From positions 1 through 54,258 of the forward strand of contig NZ_JAQTTX010000018.1 in the NCBI RefSeq assembly GCF_028710545.1: a DNA stretch of 54,258 bases, in the 5' to 3' direction. Positions 1 through 8,599 of this stretch are shown here, piece by piece. This DNA comes from Halothiobacillus sp. GTDB lineage: Bacteria > Pseudomonadota > Gammaproteobacteria > Halothiobacillales > Halothiobacillaceae. Position 1 is the stretch's first letter, and every line of letters starts with the position of its first letter. The notes beneath the pieces were generated by a model, which searched no databases, had not been told where the DNA came from, and worked only from the letters and a program-made list of their open reading frames with translations. The translations under genes and the position numbers were made by a program.

Positions 1-122
1 TAAATCAGCTCGCTCATCGCGGTACACGCCCGCGATGGCTCTCACGAATCAAAGACTTACGTCTTTGTTCGTGTTGGGGCATCCTGCCCCAAGCGGGAAG
101 CACTGAATAAATCAGCGCTTCC
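1..122. repeat. Right part of a hairpin-rich MITE-like element, cut by the window edge
   Basis: This non-coding stretch is a run of short perfect inverted repeats. Stems pair 16-22 with 30-36, 43-48 with 68-73 (an inner stem pairs 50-56 with 61-67), 74-81 with 85-92, and 95-101 with 117-123 with one mismatch inside. The right end reads inwards as GGAAGCGCTGATTTATTC and is followed by CTAA at 123-126. That tetranucleotide is the one duplicated around the related element at 39307-39457. The left terminus lies before base 1. No coding potential was seen. I infer a non-autonomous IS5-type element. Confidence 0.6.
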
Positions 123-182
123 CTAAGTAATCTCTAAACGCGGGCTTAAGCCCACGAACCCATCCATGGCTGCGGAGATACC

Positions 183-464
183 TTAGTGGAACTGGCACAG
201 ATAGGCTGTATCCACGTCGCAGCGCATGCGCAGTGTGCACCCTTCAGGCGCATCAAATGTTGTTCCCGCTGGCGCTGGGAATTCGGCTGCATCATTGATC
301 GTCACGAACATCTCACCCGCCACCACGGTCATCGTTTCCCGAGACTTGAGATTGAACACATGCGCGCCTGGAGACAGAACGCCCACCGTCGCGCCAGCAT
401 TGCCAAAATCAAAACGCAGAGATTGCACAGTGCCATCGAAATAGCTGTTGTGGGTAATGGCCAT
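183..464 (-). CDS. ppnP: Pyrimidine/purine nucleoside phosphorylase PpnP
   Basis: The 93-residue product is a single-domain cupin of the PpnP (YaiE, DUF1255) family, whose E. coli member has 94 residues. PpnP enzymes split several ribonucleosides with phosphate to give the free base and ribose-1-phosphate in cytosolic nucleoside salvage. The family pattern is visible: the start MAITHNSYFDGTVQSL, the central GVLSPGAHVFNLKSRETMTVVAGE and the end CDVDTAYLCQF. The ATG at 464 follows a GGAG-type ribosome site. The gene is divergent from sucC, with 178 bases between the two starts. Function is known for the family and was not tested here. Confidence 0.9.
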   Translation of the reverse strand: MAITHNSYFDGTVQSLRFDFGNAGATVGVLSPGAHVFNLKSRETMTVVAGEMFVTINDAAEFPAPAGTTFDAPEGCTLRMRCDVDTAYLCQFH

Positions 465-642
465 GGAGAGCTCCAGAAAGAAAACAGGGGGTGAATCGAG
501 GGCTCGCAGTTTACCTGAATCAACGCCACAGAATCACGCTTAATTCAAATGCAAAGGGCGTCTATTCTTCGCGCCTACCTATACACAACGGTCACAGTGC
601 GCCAAAATGCGGGTTTAATTTCGTACTAACCGTTGTGGTGCC

Positions 643-1833
643 ATGAACCTACACGAATATCAAGCCAAGGCCCTGTTGGCCGGCTTCCACGTCCCGGTCG
701 CGACGGGACTTGTCATCAACCATCCCGCGCAGGCGGCCGATGATCAACTCCCCCCAAGCGACAGTCAACGCTGGGTACTCAAGGCTCAGATCCACAGTGG
801 TGCCCGCGGCAAGGCAGGCGGCGTGCTGCTTGCCGATTCGCCCGATGACGTTCGCGCCAAGGCGGCCGAATTACTGGGCAAAACCCTGGTCACGCACCAG
901 ACCGGGCCAACGGGTCTACCCGTGCATCAACTGCTGATCGAGCCGGCGAGTTCGATCTCGCAGGAACTGTATCTGGCCATGACAATCGACCGCCAGCTCC
1001 AGCGCGTCGTGGTCATCGCTTCACGGTATGGCGGGATGGACATCGAACAGGTTTCCGCCGAGCATCCCGATGCCATCTTCCGCCTGTACATCAACCCGAC
1101 CGTGGGTTTGATGGGTTATCAGGCCCGACGACTCGGCTTCGCGCTTGGTTTGAGCGATAGCGCGCTGAAGCAGTTCCCTGCACTCTTGCGCGGCGTATAC
1201 GATGCCTTCATCAAGAATGACGCCGACCTGATCGAGATCAACCCGCTGGCCGTCACCGCCGATAACACCTTGCTGGCGGTCGATGCCAAAATCGCCATCG
1301 ATGGCAATGCGGCGTACCGGCAAAAAGCCCTGTTCGCGACCCGCGATGTCACGCAGGAAGATCCGACCGAAGTCGCCGCCCAGGCCAGTGGCCTGAACTA
1401 CATTTCGCTCACCGGCGAGATTGCCTGCATGGTCAACGGCGCTGGCCTCGCGATGGCGACGATGGATTTGATCCAGTCAGCGGGCGGCAGCCCCGCCAAT
1501 TTCCTCGATGTCGGCGGTGGCACGTCGACCGAGAAAGTCGCGGCCGCATTCAAGCTGATTCTGGCCAACCCGCGCGTCAAGGCGATTCTGGTGAACATTT
1601 TCGGTGGGATCGTGCGTTGCGATCTGATCGCCAACGGCATTATCGCAGCGGCGCATGAAGTCGGCCTGACCCTGCCGACCGTGGTTCGCCTGGAAGGCAC
1701 CAACGCGGCCGAAGGTCGTCGTCTGCTGGCCGAATCGGGCCTGAACCTGATTGCGGAAAATGACCTTGCGGCTGCCGCCGCTCGCGTCGTGGCCTTGTCG
1801 CACACAGAATCTGTCAACGGAGCGGACGCATGA
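643..1833 (+). CDS. sucC: Succinate-CoA ligase (ADP-forming), beta subunit
   Basis: This is the beta subunit of succinyl-CoA synthetase, which couples succinyl-CoA cleavage to ATP formation in the TCA cycle. The ATP-grasp domain opens with MNLHEYQAK and has GARGKAGGV at about residues 53-61 and EINPL at 198-202. The C-terminal CoA-ligase domain has [11 protein letters not shown] at 265-275, DVGGGTS near 289-295 and [10 protein letters not shown] at 318-327. At 396 residues it is slightly longer than E. coli SucC (388), with a short C-terminal extension. The stop overlaps the sucD start as ATGA. Malate-CoA ligase MtkA is related, but the gene lacks serine-cycle neighbours, so SucC is preferred. 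Confidence 0.95.
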   Translation: MNLHEYQAKALLAGFHVPVATGLVINHPAQAADDQLPPSDSQRWVLKAQIHSGARGKAGGVLLADSPDDVRAKAAELLGKTLVTHQTGPTGLPVHQLLIEPASSISQELYLAMTIDRQLQRVVVIASRYGGMDIEQVSAEHPDAIFRLYINPTVGLMGYQARRLGFALGLSDSALKQFPALLRGVYDAFIKNDADLIEINPLAVTADNTLLAVDAKIAIDGNAAYRQKALFATRDVTQEDPTEVAAQASGLNYISLTGEIACMVNGAGLAMATMDLIQSAGGSPANFLDVGGGTSTEKVAAAFKLILANPRVKAILVNIFGGIVRCDLIANGIIAAAHEVGLTLPTVVRLEGTNAAEGRRLLAESGLNLIAENDLAAAAARVVALSHTESVNGADA

Positions 1834-2717
1834 GTATCCTTGTCAACCAACAAACACGCGTCATCTGTCAGGGCTTTACCGGCAAACAGGGCACCTTCCA
1901 TTCCGAACAGGCCATCGCCTACGGCACGAATTTTGTGGGCGGTGTCACGCCGGGCAAGGGCGGCCAAAGCCATCTCGATCGCCCCGTGTTCGATACCGTG
2001 CATGATGCGGTGCAACAAACCGCCGCCACGGCGAGCATGATCTACGTTCCCGCCCCGTTCGCCGCCGATGCGATTCTGGAGGCGGCCGATGCGGGTATTG
2101 AAGTCATCGCCTGCATCACCGAAGGCATTCCCGTTCTCGACATGCTGAACGTCAAGGCCGTGCTGGCCTCGGACTATCCGGACGTCCGCCTGATCGGCCC
2201 CAACTGCCCCGGCCTGATCACTCCGGGCGAATGCAAGATCGGCATCATGCCGGGCGCAATCCACTTGGCCGGTCGCATCGGCATCGTGTCGCGCTCCGGC
2301 ACACTCACTTATGAAGCAGTCGCGCAAACCACAGCCGTGGGCTTGGGCCAAAGCACCTGCGTTGGCATCGGTGGTGACCCGATCCACGGCATGGATTTCA
2401 TCGACTGCCTCGCGCTGTTTGCCGACGACCCTCAAACCGAGGCGGTCATCATGGTCGGCGAGATCGGTGGCGCCGCGGAAGAAGAAGCCGCCCACTTCAT
2501 CAAGGAACAGTTCAACAAGCCGGTGGTAGCCTACATAGCAGGTGCCACCGCGCCCACGGGCAAGCGCATGGGTCATGCGGGCGCGGTGATTGCGGGCGGA
2601 CGCGGCAGCGCGGAAGACAAGTTCCGGGCTCTGAAGGCGGCGGGTGTGCACATCGTGCGTGACCCGACCACCATGGGGCGCACCATGGCCGAACTGCTCG
2701 CCTCGAAGAACGCATGA
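1830..2717 (+). CDS. sucD: Succinate-CoA ligase (ADP-forming), alpha subunit
   Basis: The alpha subunit binds CoA and carries the phosphohistidine intermediate. The Rossmann-like CoA domain shows [12 protein letters not shown] at 13-24 and GGVTPGKGG at 37-45. NCPG lies at 125-128 and SRSGTLTYE at 154-162. The catalytic histidine is His249 in [11 protein letters not shown], equivalent to E. coli His246. Length is 295 residues (289 in E. coli). The start overlaps sucC by 4 bases, so translation is probably coupled. The 3' end runs into a chain of micro-ORFs leading to nadE. One oddity is IMPGAIH where most relatives have IMPGHIH; its effect is unknown. Confidence 0.95.
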   Translation: MSILVNQQTRVICQGFTGKQGTFHSEQAIAYGTNFVGGVTPGKGGQSHLDRPVFDTVHDAVQQTAATASMIYVPAPFAADAILEAADAGIEVIACITEGIPVLDMLNVKAVLASDYPDVRLIGPNCPGLITPGECKIGIMPGAIHLAGRIGIVSRSGTLTYEAVAQTTAVGLGQSTCVGIGGDPIHGMDFIDCLALFADDPQTEAVIMVGEIGGAAEEEAAHFIKEQFNKPVVAYIAGATAPTGKRMGHAGAVIAGGRGSAEDKFRALKAAGVHIVRDPTTMGRTMAELLASKNA

Positions 2718-2773
2718 GCCAAATCCTGTGAGCCCAATTAAATGAAGCCAAATAAATGAGTCCGGTCAAATGA
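2714..2773 (+). promoter_or_regulatory. Start-stop staircase of four 5-codon micro-ORFs linking sucD to nadE
   Basis: Start codons occur every 14 bases: ATG 2714, GTG 2728, ATG 2742, ATG 2756 and the nadE ATG at 2770. Each of the first four opens a five-codon frame (MSQIL, VSPIK, MKPNK, MSPVK). Its TGA stop overlaps the next start as GTGA or ATGA. The first ATG likewise overlaps the sucD stop. The DNA is a degenerate 14-bp tandem repeat with rough consensus ATGAGCCCAATCAA. No convincing Shine-Dalgarno sequence precedes the nadE ATG. I infer that ribosomes leaving sucD could reach nadE by repeated termination and reinitiation. The layout is seen directly; the function is a hypothesis. Confidence 0.7.
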
Positions 2774-4461
2774 CCTTGGCCAATCCGACCGAAGCGGGCG
2801 CTGTCCGCATTGCACTGGCGCAAGTCAGCACACAGGTGGGCAATTGCATTGCCAATGCCGACCGGGTGATCGAAACCATCAGCCGGGCACGGCAGGAACT
2901 GGGGGCCCGCGTGGTGGTGTTCCCGGAACTGACCCTGACAGGTTATCCGCCCGAAGACTTACTGCTGCGCCATGATTTCCTAGCGCAGTGCGATGCACAG
3001 ATTGAACGGATTGCGACAGCGGCGCACGACATGGCCGTCATCATTGGCGCACCCAGACGCATGAATGGCAGCACCGGGATCCATCAACCGGACGATACAC
3101 CCGCCGCACTCGAAAACGCCGCCATCGTGATTGATCGCGGGCAGATCGTCGCTCATTACGCCAAACGCGCCCTGCCCAACTATGGCGTTTTCGATGAAAA
3201 ACGCTACTTTAAAAAGGGGCGAGAAGCCTGTGTGGTCGAAATCGATGGCGTGCCGCTCGGCATAACCATCTGCGAGGACATCTGGGAAAGCAAACCCGCC
3301 GAGGAAGCGGCCGCAGCAGGCGCCAAAGTCATCCTCACGCTGAACGCTTCACCCTACCATCGGCATAAAACCGACGAACGCGCGCGCGTCGTCAGTCAGC
3401 GTGTTCGGGAAACCGGCTGCCCGATCATTTACGTGAATCTGGTCGGCGGGCAGGACGAGCTCGTCTTCGATGGCCGCTCGTTCGTGGCCGATCAGTCGCA
3501 GATCATCAGCAAACTCCCGGCATTCAAGGAAAGCTTGGGCTGGGTGGATGTTTGCCCCGATGGTCGGATCACCGCGCATGGCGAGTCCCATCACTGGCCG
3601 CAAGGCGAAGAAGAAGTCTATAGCGCCCTGACGGCAGGCATCCGCGACTACGTCCGTAAAAATGGTTTTCACGGCGTGGTGCTCGGCTTATCCGGCGGGA
3701 TCGACTCGGCGCTGGTCCTCACGCTGGCCGTCGATGCCCTTGGCGCCGAGAACGTTCTGGCCGTGCGGATGCCCTCGCGCTACACCTCGCCGATGAGCCT
3801 GACCGATGCGGCCGAACAATGCGCCCATCTGGGCGTCGCAATGGAAACACTGTCGATCGAACCCGTATTCAATGAGCTCAAATCCAGCCTGTCTGGGCTG
3901 TTTGCCGGGCTCGCGGAAGATGCGACCGAAGAAAACCTCCAGGCCCGCACACGCGGCGTACTCCTGATGGCTCTTTCTAACAAGTTCGGCCGCATGCTGC
4001 TCACCACCGGCAACAAATCGGAACTGGCCGTCGGTTACGCCACACTTTATGGCGACATGGCCGGTGGGTTTGCCCCCATCAAAGACGTGCCAAAAACCCT
4101 CGTCTACGCTCTTGCGCGCTGGCGTAATGCCCACAAAACCGGCGAGCACGCCCCTATCCCCACACGCGTGATCGAGCGTGAGCCATCGGCTGAGCTGCGT
4201 GCCGATCAACGCGATGCCGACTCCCTGCCGCCGTACGACATACTCGACCAGATCATCACCGCGTTTGTCGAAGAGGATCAATCCATTGAGGACATGGTCG
4301 CCGCCGGACTGGATGAGGCGATCGTCCGCAGAATCACCCGCCTGATTCTGCTCAATGAGTACAAGCGCCGACAGGCGCCGCCGGGCATACGCATCAGCCG
4401 CCGGGCGTTTGGACGCGACCGGCGCTATCCGATCACCTCGGGCTTCAATCCCGCCGCCTGA
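2770..4461 (+). CDS. nadE: Glutamine-dependent NAD+ synthase
   Basis: This catalyses the last step of NAD biosynthesis, amidating nicotinic acid adenine dinucleotide with ammonia released from glutamine. The N-terminal nitrilase-type glutaminase domain shows the Glu53 (FPELTLTGYPPEDLL), Lys132 (YAKRALPNYGVFDE) and Cys168 (ITICEDIWE) triad. The C-terminal synthetase domain has the PP-loop SGGIDS at 308-313 and the TTGNKSE segment. The 563 residues match the two-domain bacterial class. The start at 2770 is the last step of the micro-ORF chain behind sucD and gives the normal family N-terminus (VRIALAQ). Cotranscription with sucCD is likely. Confidence 0.95.
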   Translation: MTLANPTEAGAVRIALAQVSTQVGNCIANADRVIETISRARQELGARVVVFPELTLTGYPPEDLLLRHDFLAQCDAQIERIATAAHDMAVIIGAPRRMNGSTGIHQPDDTPAALENAAIVIDRGQIVAHYAKRALPNYGVFDEKRYFKKGREACVVEIDGVPLGITICEDIWESKPAEEAAAAGAKVILTLNASPYHRHKTDERARVVSQRVRETGCPIIYVNLVGGQDELVFDGRSFVADQSQIISKLPAFKESLGWVDVCPDGRITAHGESHHWPQGEEEVYSALTAGIRDYVRKNGFHGVVLGLSGGIDSALVLTLAVDALGAENVLAVRMPSRYTSPMSLTDAAEQCAHLGVAMETLSIEPVFNELKSSLSGLFAGLAEDATEENLQARTRGVLLMALSNKFGRMLLTTGNKSELAVGYATLYGDMAGGFAPIKDVPKTLVYALARWRNAHKTGEHAPIPTRVIEREPSAELRADQRDADSLPPYDILDQIITAFVEEDQSIEDMVAAGLDEAIVRRITRLILLNEYKRRQAPPGIRISRRAFGRDRRYPITSGFNPAA

Positions 4462-4513
4462 ACCCCGTTGACATACGCGCCCGACTTCAACCAAAGCTCA
4501 AGGAGATACGACC

Positions 4514-4699
4514 ATGCCCGTTGTCACCATCAAACTTGCCGGTAACCTGACGCGCGAGCAGAAAAAGCAGATTGCGGCAGAAGTTTCCGACACACTCGAG
4601 CGCATCGCGCAAAAACCCAAGCGGGCCACGTACATCACATTCGAAGAATTGCCCCGTGAAGACTGGGCCGTGGGCGGCCAGTTGTTGGACGAGAAATAG
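4514..4699 (+). CDS. 4-oxalocrotonate tautomerase family protein
   Basis: The 61-residue protein belongs to the small 4-OT/DmpI tautomerase family. Removal of Met1 would expose the catalytic N-terminal proline (MPVVTIKLAG), the general base of this family. The length is typical of subunits that assemble into hexamers. A strong AGGAGA ribosome site at 4501-4506 sets the ATG. It follows nadE by 52 bases on the same strand and may share its transcript. No aromatic-degradation genes are nearby, so the physiological substrate cannot be assigned. The call is to family only. Confidence 0.85.
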   Translation: MPVVTIKLAGNLTREQKKQIAAEVSDTLERIAQKPKRATYITFEELPREDWAVGGQLLDEK

Positions 4700-4775
4700 G
4701 CCAAGTCATTTACACCGGTCTTGAAAACCGGCGGATATTTTCGGCCTTATTGCGACGGCCGGGGGAACGCGCGTG

Positions 4776-5819
4776 TCAATGCCCGAAGTAAGCGCCAATG
4801 GCAGCGACACCCTGACCACCGTGGTTTTGCGCTTGCGGCAGATGACACTCGGACATCCCGCCCAGTGCATAAGTGGGCATGGTCGCCGCACGAGTCAGTT
4901 CACTGAAACGAGCCCAGCCGATCCCGGGTGCTCCGGGATGGCTTAACGTCGGCAGGATGGGGGAAACCAGCAAGGCATCGACACCAGCCTCGTTGGCCAG
5001 CTGCACTTCTTCCAAGGTATGACCGGATGCACTGACCCAACGATTTTCTGCACGCCAATCCGCCAAGGTTTCCCTGTTTTCCGAAGCCAGTCGATGACGA
5101 TTTAAGTGAACGCCATCCGCGCGGCAAGCGATGGCGATGTCCAAATTCGCATTTACCCACGCGGACAATCCCATCGACTGAATGGTGGTCACCGCGGCGG
5201 TCCACTGGGCAATGCTCAAATCCCGGCCGGGACGGAGTTGCACAATGGATGCCCGCGCACCAAATCTCTGTCGCAGCGCTTCGGCTGTCTTGGCCAATAC
5301 CTGATGCCAAGCGTCAAACCCAACTTCGCCCTCGCCACAGGCAGGGGTGATTGCGATGCGCGGTGGTAGGCAAAGGGCCGCTACAATCCCTCGGTTAGCC
5401 GGTGGCAAGGCGCTCATCCATTCGCTGTGCCGGCTGCAATCCAGTGTTTGAGCTGTTACCGATTGCCCTTCACGACCATGAAGCTCACCCTGCCACTTTT
5501 CGACTCGATAGACCATGAGGCGAAGATGCCTTGATTCCGGTTTACCTTCAGGTTCGTTTGAATTGGCCGAGTAAACCCAGGGAATTTCCATGAGCAACCG
5601 CGACTCTTGTGGCAGGATGCCGAGTTCCTCAAACAGTTCGCGAGCCAAAGCATCCCTGGGCGATTCATCCGGCTGGCACTTGCCGCCGGGAAAAGCCAGC
5701 ATTCCGCCCAGATGCGCGGAATCGGGACGGCGTTCAAGCCAGTATTGAGAAAGACCTGTCTGGTCCGTTCCAGCGGGTAAAACCGCGAGTGCGATTCGCG
5801 TTTCTTCCGGGAGATTCAT
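4776..5819 (-). CDS. Nudix hydrolase fused to a thiamine-phosphate-synthase-like domain
   Basis: This is a two-domain protein of 347 residues. Residues 1 to about 140 form a MutT-type Nudix domain with a complete Nudix box (GX5EX7REUXEEXGU) starting at GGKCQPDE and ending in RELFEELGI. Residues from about 155 on resemble ThiE/TenI TIM-barrels: WVNANLDIAIACRADGVHLN, VSASGHTLEEV, DALLVSPILPTLSHPGAPGIGW and YALGGM. The Nudix part could cleave 8-oxo-dGTP, as MutT does. The barrel's activity is unknown, and it need not make thiamine phosphate. The gene lies 30 bases after argJ on the same strand. This fusion beside argJ/secA is, from memory, known in other gammaproteobacteria. Confidence 0.85.
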   Translation of the reverse strand: MNLPEETRIALAVLPAGTDQTGLSQYWLERRPDSAHLGGMLAFPGGKCQPDESPRDALARELFEELGILPQESRLLMEIPWVYSANSNEPEGKPESRHLRLMVYRVEKWQGELHGREGQSVTAQTLDCSRHSEWMSALPPANRGIVAALCLPPRIAITPACGEGEVGFDAWHQVLAKTAEALRQRFGARASIVQLRPGRDLSIAQWTAAVTTIQSMGLSAWVNANLDIAIACRADGVHLNRHRLASENRETLADWRAENRWVSASGHTLEEVQLANEAGVDALLVSPILPTLSHPGAPGIGWARFSELTRAATMPTYALGGMSECHLPQAQNHGGQGVAAIGAYFGH

Positions 5820-5849
5820 TGGCGCAGGGATCGAATGACGGAACCGGGT

Positions 5850-7076
5850 TCAGGAGCGGTACTCGGCATTAATCTTGACGTAATCGTAGGAGAAATCGCA
5901 GGTCCAGACCCGATCTCGCGCCGAGCCGCGACCCAGTGTGATGCGCATGGTTATCTCATCGTTCTTCATCACCTCGGCGGCGCGCGCCTCGACATAGGCC
6001 GGATCTCGGCCACCATCGCGAACCACTTCGACATCCCCCAGCCACAGGCCGATTTTATTGACGTCCAGATCATCAATGCCTGCGTAACCGATCGCCGCCA
6101 AAATCCTTCCCAAGTTCGGATCGGAAGCGAACAGCGCCGTTTTGACCAACGGGCTGTGCGCGATGGCTTTGGCGATTTGAACGCATTCAGCGCGATCGCG
6201 CCCCTGTTCGACCTCGATGGTGACGAATTTCGTCGCGCCCTCGCCATCGCGAGCGAGTGCCTGTGCCAGAAAGACACTCACCTCGGCGACAGCGGCGTAT
6301 AACGCGTGATAATCGGCGCTGCCGATGGTCTCGATCAGCGGTGCGTCCACACGACCATTCGCCATCAAAATAAACGAATCGTTGGTCGAGGTATCGCCAT
6401 CGACCGTGACGCGATTGAAGCTCTCATCGGTCACCTCGTTCAGCAGGTGCTGCAACACCCCTACCGGCACGCGGGCATCAATGGCCACATAGCCCAGCAT
6501 CGTCGCCATGTTGGGGTGAATCATCCCTGAGCCCTTGGCAATCCCCGTGACCGTGATGGTCTGCCCCTTGATCTGGCAGGAAGCGGTGCGTCCCTTGGCG
6601 ACGATATCGGTTGTCATGATGGCACCCGCCGCACGTAGCCAGTTGTCTTCGGCCAGGTTCGCCAGAGCCGCAGGAATACCCGCGATAATCCGGTCGGCGG
6701 GCAAGGACTCCATGATCACGCCCGTGGAGAACGGCAGAATCTGAGCTTCCTTACAACCCAACTCGTTGGCGAGTGCCACACAAACCTGGCGGGCACGAGC
6801 CAACCCGTCCTCCCCTGTACCCGCATTTGCATTGCCGGTATTGATCACCAGCGCGCGCGGCGTTGTCGACGCAAGATGGGATCGGCATAACTGCACAGGC
6901 GCGGCACAGAAGCGGTTTTGCGTGAACACGCCAGCTACCGTCGCCGTTTCGGGCAAGCAAATGACCAGAACGTCATCTCGATTGGCTTTGCGCACACCGG
7001 CCTGTGCCACCCCGAGCCGAATGCCGGGAATGGGCGTCAACGAACCGGCGACGGGCGGGGTTAATCCAACTGGCAT
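5850..7076 (-). CDS. argJ: Bifunctional ornithine acetyltransferase / N-acetylglutamate synthase
   Basis: ArgJ transfers acetyl from N-acetylornithine to glutamate, recycling the acetyl group in arginine synthesis. Some members also acetylate glutamate from acetyl-CoA. The precursor cleaves itself into alpha and beta chains. The cleavage motif NMATMLG places the nucleophilic threonine at residue 192. Other landmarks are NTGNANAGTG (79-88), FSTGVIME (116-123), [10 protein letters not shown] before the cleavage site, and the C-terminal [12 protein letters not shown]. The 408 residues match the family. A GAGG ribosome site precedes the ATG at 7076. Whether it is mono- or bifunctional cannot be read from sequence alone. 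Confidence 0.95.
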   Translation of the reverse strand: MPVGLTPPVAGSLTPIPGIRLGVAQAGVRKANRDDVLVICLPETATVAGVFTQNRFCAAPVQLCRSHLASTTPRALVINTGNANAGTGEDGLARARQVCVALANELGCKEAQILPFSTGVIMESLPADRIIAGIPAALANLAEDNWLRAAGAIMTTDIVAKGRTASCQIKGQTITVTGIAKGSGMIHPNMATMLGYVAIDARVPVGVLQHLLNEVTDESFNRVTVDGDTSTNDSFILMANGRVDAPLIETIGSADYHALYAAVAEVSVFLAQALARDGEGATKFVTIEVEQGRDRAECVQIAKAIAHSPLVKTALFASDPNLGRILAAIGYAGIDDLDVNKIGLWLGDVEVVRDGGRDPAYVEARAAEVMKNDEITMRITLGRGSARDRVWTCDFSYDYVKINAEYRS

Positions 7077-7100
7077 AGCTTTTTACCTCGATTCAACAAC

Positions 7101-7123
7101 AAAACGACCCCATAAGAGGTCGT
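7101..7123 (-). terminator. Probable terminator after the DUF945 gene
   Basis: A 6-bp stem pairs 7104-7109 with 7118-7123 around an 8-base loop. On the minus strand it is followed by TTTTGTTGTTG. It sits between the DUF945 gene and argJ, both on the minus strand, and would separate their transcripts. The stem is short, so strength is uncertain. Confidence 0.5.
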
Positions 7124-7161
7124 CGAATTAAGTCGTCTGTCACGGTTGCCTCAAGCGGCGC

Positions 7162-8508
7162 TTACCGTGCAGACATCGCCCCCATCACGCCCAGCAAATC
7201 ATTGGCTGGCAAGCCGTTGATGGTGAGCTGTCCGGCATTGAAGGCAAAATTGGTCGACAACATGCCATTGGACTGCGTGACGTACCCTTTCTGGACCATT
7301 TGCTGCAGTTGCTGCTCATTCACCGCCTGACGATCCGGTCCGGCTTCGGTCTGAGCCGCATGATAAACCGCTTCGGGAATGCTGAAATCCCCTTTCATAT
7401 CCAGAAGATTGAGCAGCGACATCGGATTATTCATCCCGTCATTGCCATGCCCCGGTGGCAACTCTGCGGAGAAATGCAGGGCCACGGTACCATCCGGCAG
7501 TTTGAAGCTGACCGGGTCAATCTCAAATTTCGGCCCCGCATTCAACAAGGCGGGCAGATGCGACATCACACTCATGGATACCGCCTGTTTGATTTTATCC
7601 GGATCACCCATGGTCTGCTTTTGCGCAAGCTGTGCCTGCTTAACAATGTCTTCAAGCGCGGGGGCGTCAATTCGCGAAACGCCATACTTGAATTTCAGAT
7701 CCTTCATCGCGCGGAAGGCTGGCGGCGCGGCGGGAAAGTCAGCTTCAGCCACATCCAAGCCGACATCAACGGCGAAATCATCGCCGGTTCGCACAGAGTG
7801 ACTCGTTAGGGCCAATCCGGAAAGAGCGCCCTCGTTACCCACAGTCAACGAAGCAACCTTCATCGCAAACTGGCTATTCCAGGCAATGTGGCTTTTCTTG
7901 TCCATCACCCCGTTGGCATCAAGAGTAATACCCTTGAAAGCCGCCGATTGCGGCATGCCCTTTTCGTCTTTCTGATCGGTGATGTTCAGCGAATCGAACG
8001 CAGCTGCATAGGTGAACTTCCCGCTCGCCGCCGTATCAATGGTCATCTTGCCACCGCTGAACGCCACTTGAGGTTTGCTGATGGGCGCAAATTCACCCTC
8101 GGTATGAGAACCACCAAAGATATTGAGCGCCGTATTCAGCACGACCGGCTCTTTCCCTGAAAAGAGTTGCTCAACCTGAGGCTTGATTTCCGCATCCGGC
8201 ACCCAAACGGTTTGAATCGTGGCGTACCGGCCATCCACACCAGGAATCTGATTGATGGTCTGTTTGAAATGAATTAAATAGCGTGTGCCATCTGCGCCAG
8301 CCAGTGTGACATGAGAAGTTGCTGTCGAACTCAAATAGCCCCGCTGATATGAGTCCAGCGACCAGGTAATACCATCAGAGAGTCCCGGAAGCGCACTGAC
8401 CGATTGCATGCGCTGCTCGATCACCATGCCGGAAACGTAAGGCGCTGCCGCAATACCGGCAACAATGACCACACCCAAGCCCACCGCTAATTTGTTCATT
8501 CTTTCCAT
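7162..8508 (-). CDS. DUF945 (YdgA-like) family protein
   Basis: The 448-residue protein begins with a short basic segment and one hydrophobic helix (about residues 6-28, LAVGLGVVIVAGIAAAPYVSGM). The rest is beta-rich and soluble-looking, so it is probably anchored in the inner membrane with a periplasmic body. Sequence features such as YVSGMVIEQRMQ, SYQRGYLSSTATS and the C-terminal GLPANDLLG fit the DUF945/YdgA family. The molecular function of the family is not established. It lies between argJ and secA on the same strand, separated from argJ by a probable terminator. Confidence 0.75.
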   Translation of the reverse strand: MERMNKLAVGLGVVIVAGIAAAPYVSGMVIEQRMQSVSALPGLSDGITWSLDSYQRGYLSSTATSHVTLAGADGTRYLIHFKQTINQIPGVDGRYATIQTVWVPDAEIKPQVEQLFSGKEPVVLNTALNIFGGSHTEGEFAPISKPQVAFSGGKMTIDTAASGKFTYAAAFDSLNITDQKDEKGMPQSAAFKGITLDANGVMDKKSHIAWNSQFAMKVASLTVGNEGALSGLALTSHSVRTGDDFAVDVGLDVAEADFPAAPPAFRAMKDLKFKYGVSRIDAPALEDIVKQAQLAQKQTMGDPDKIKQAVSMSVMSHLPALLNAGPKFEIDPVSFKLPDGTVALHFSAELPPGHGNDGMNNPMSLLNLLDMKGDFSIPEAVYHAAQTEAGPDRQAVNEQQLQQMVQKGYVTQSNGMLSTNFAFNAGQLTINGLPANDLLGVMGAMSAR

Positions 8509-8549
8509 TCCTTGATTATCAGTTCATTGCACCCGCCAACGGCCCTGTA

Positions 8550-8585
8550 CCGTAGGCCCGGAACCGTAGGCCCGGAACCGTAGGC
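8550..8585. repeat. Tandem 14-bp direct repeat (2.6 copies) after secA
   Basis: The unit CCGTAGGCCCGGAA occurs exactly at 8550-8563 and 8564-8577. A partial third copy covers 8578-8585. It lies in the 91-base gap between the secA stop and the DUF945 gene start. No function is evident; it is one of several short tandem duplications at gene edges in this window. Confidence 0.8.
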
Positions 8586-8599
8586 TCATTGTGACAAGA

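Noticed and set aside
1398-2651. 417-codon minus-strand frame opposite sucC-sucD
   Set aside because: It is antisense to two certain genes, has repetitive Arg/His/Asp-rich composition and no recognisable domain; a shadow of high-GC coding.
643-2717. Malate-CoA ligase (mtkA-mtkB) instead of sucCD
   Set aside because: The families are close, but no serine-cycle genes are nearby and the sequence motifs fit SucC/SucD equally well or better.
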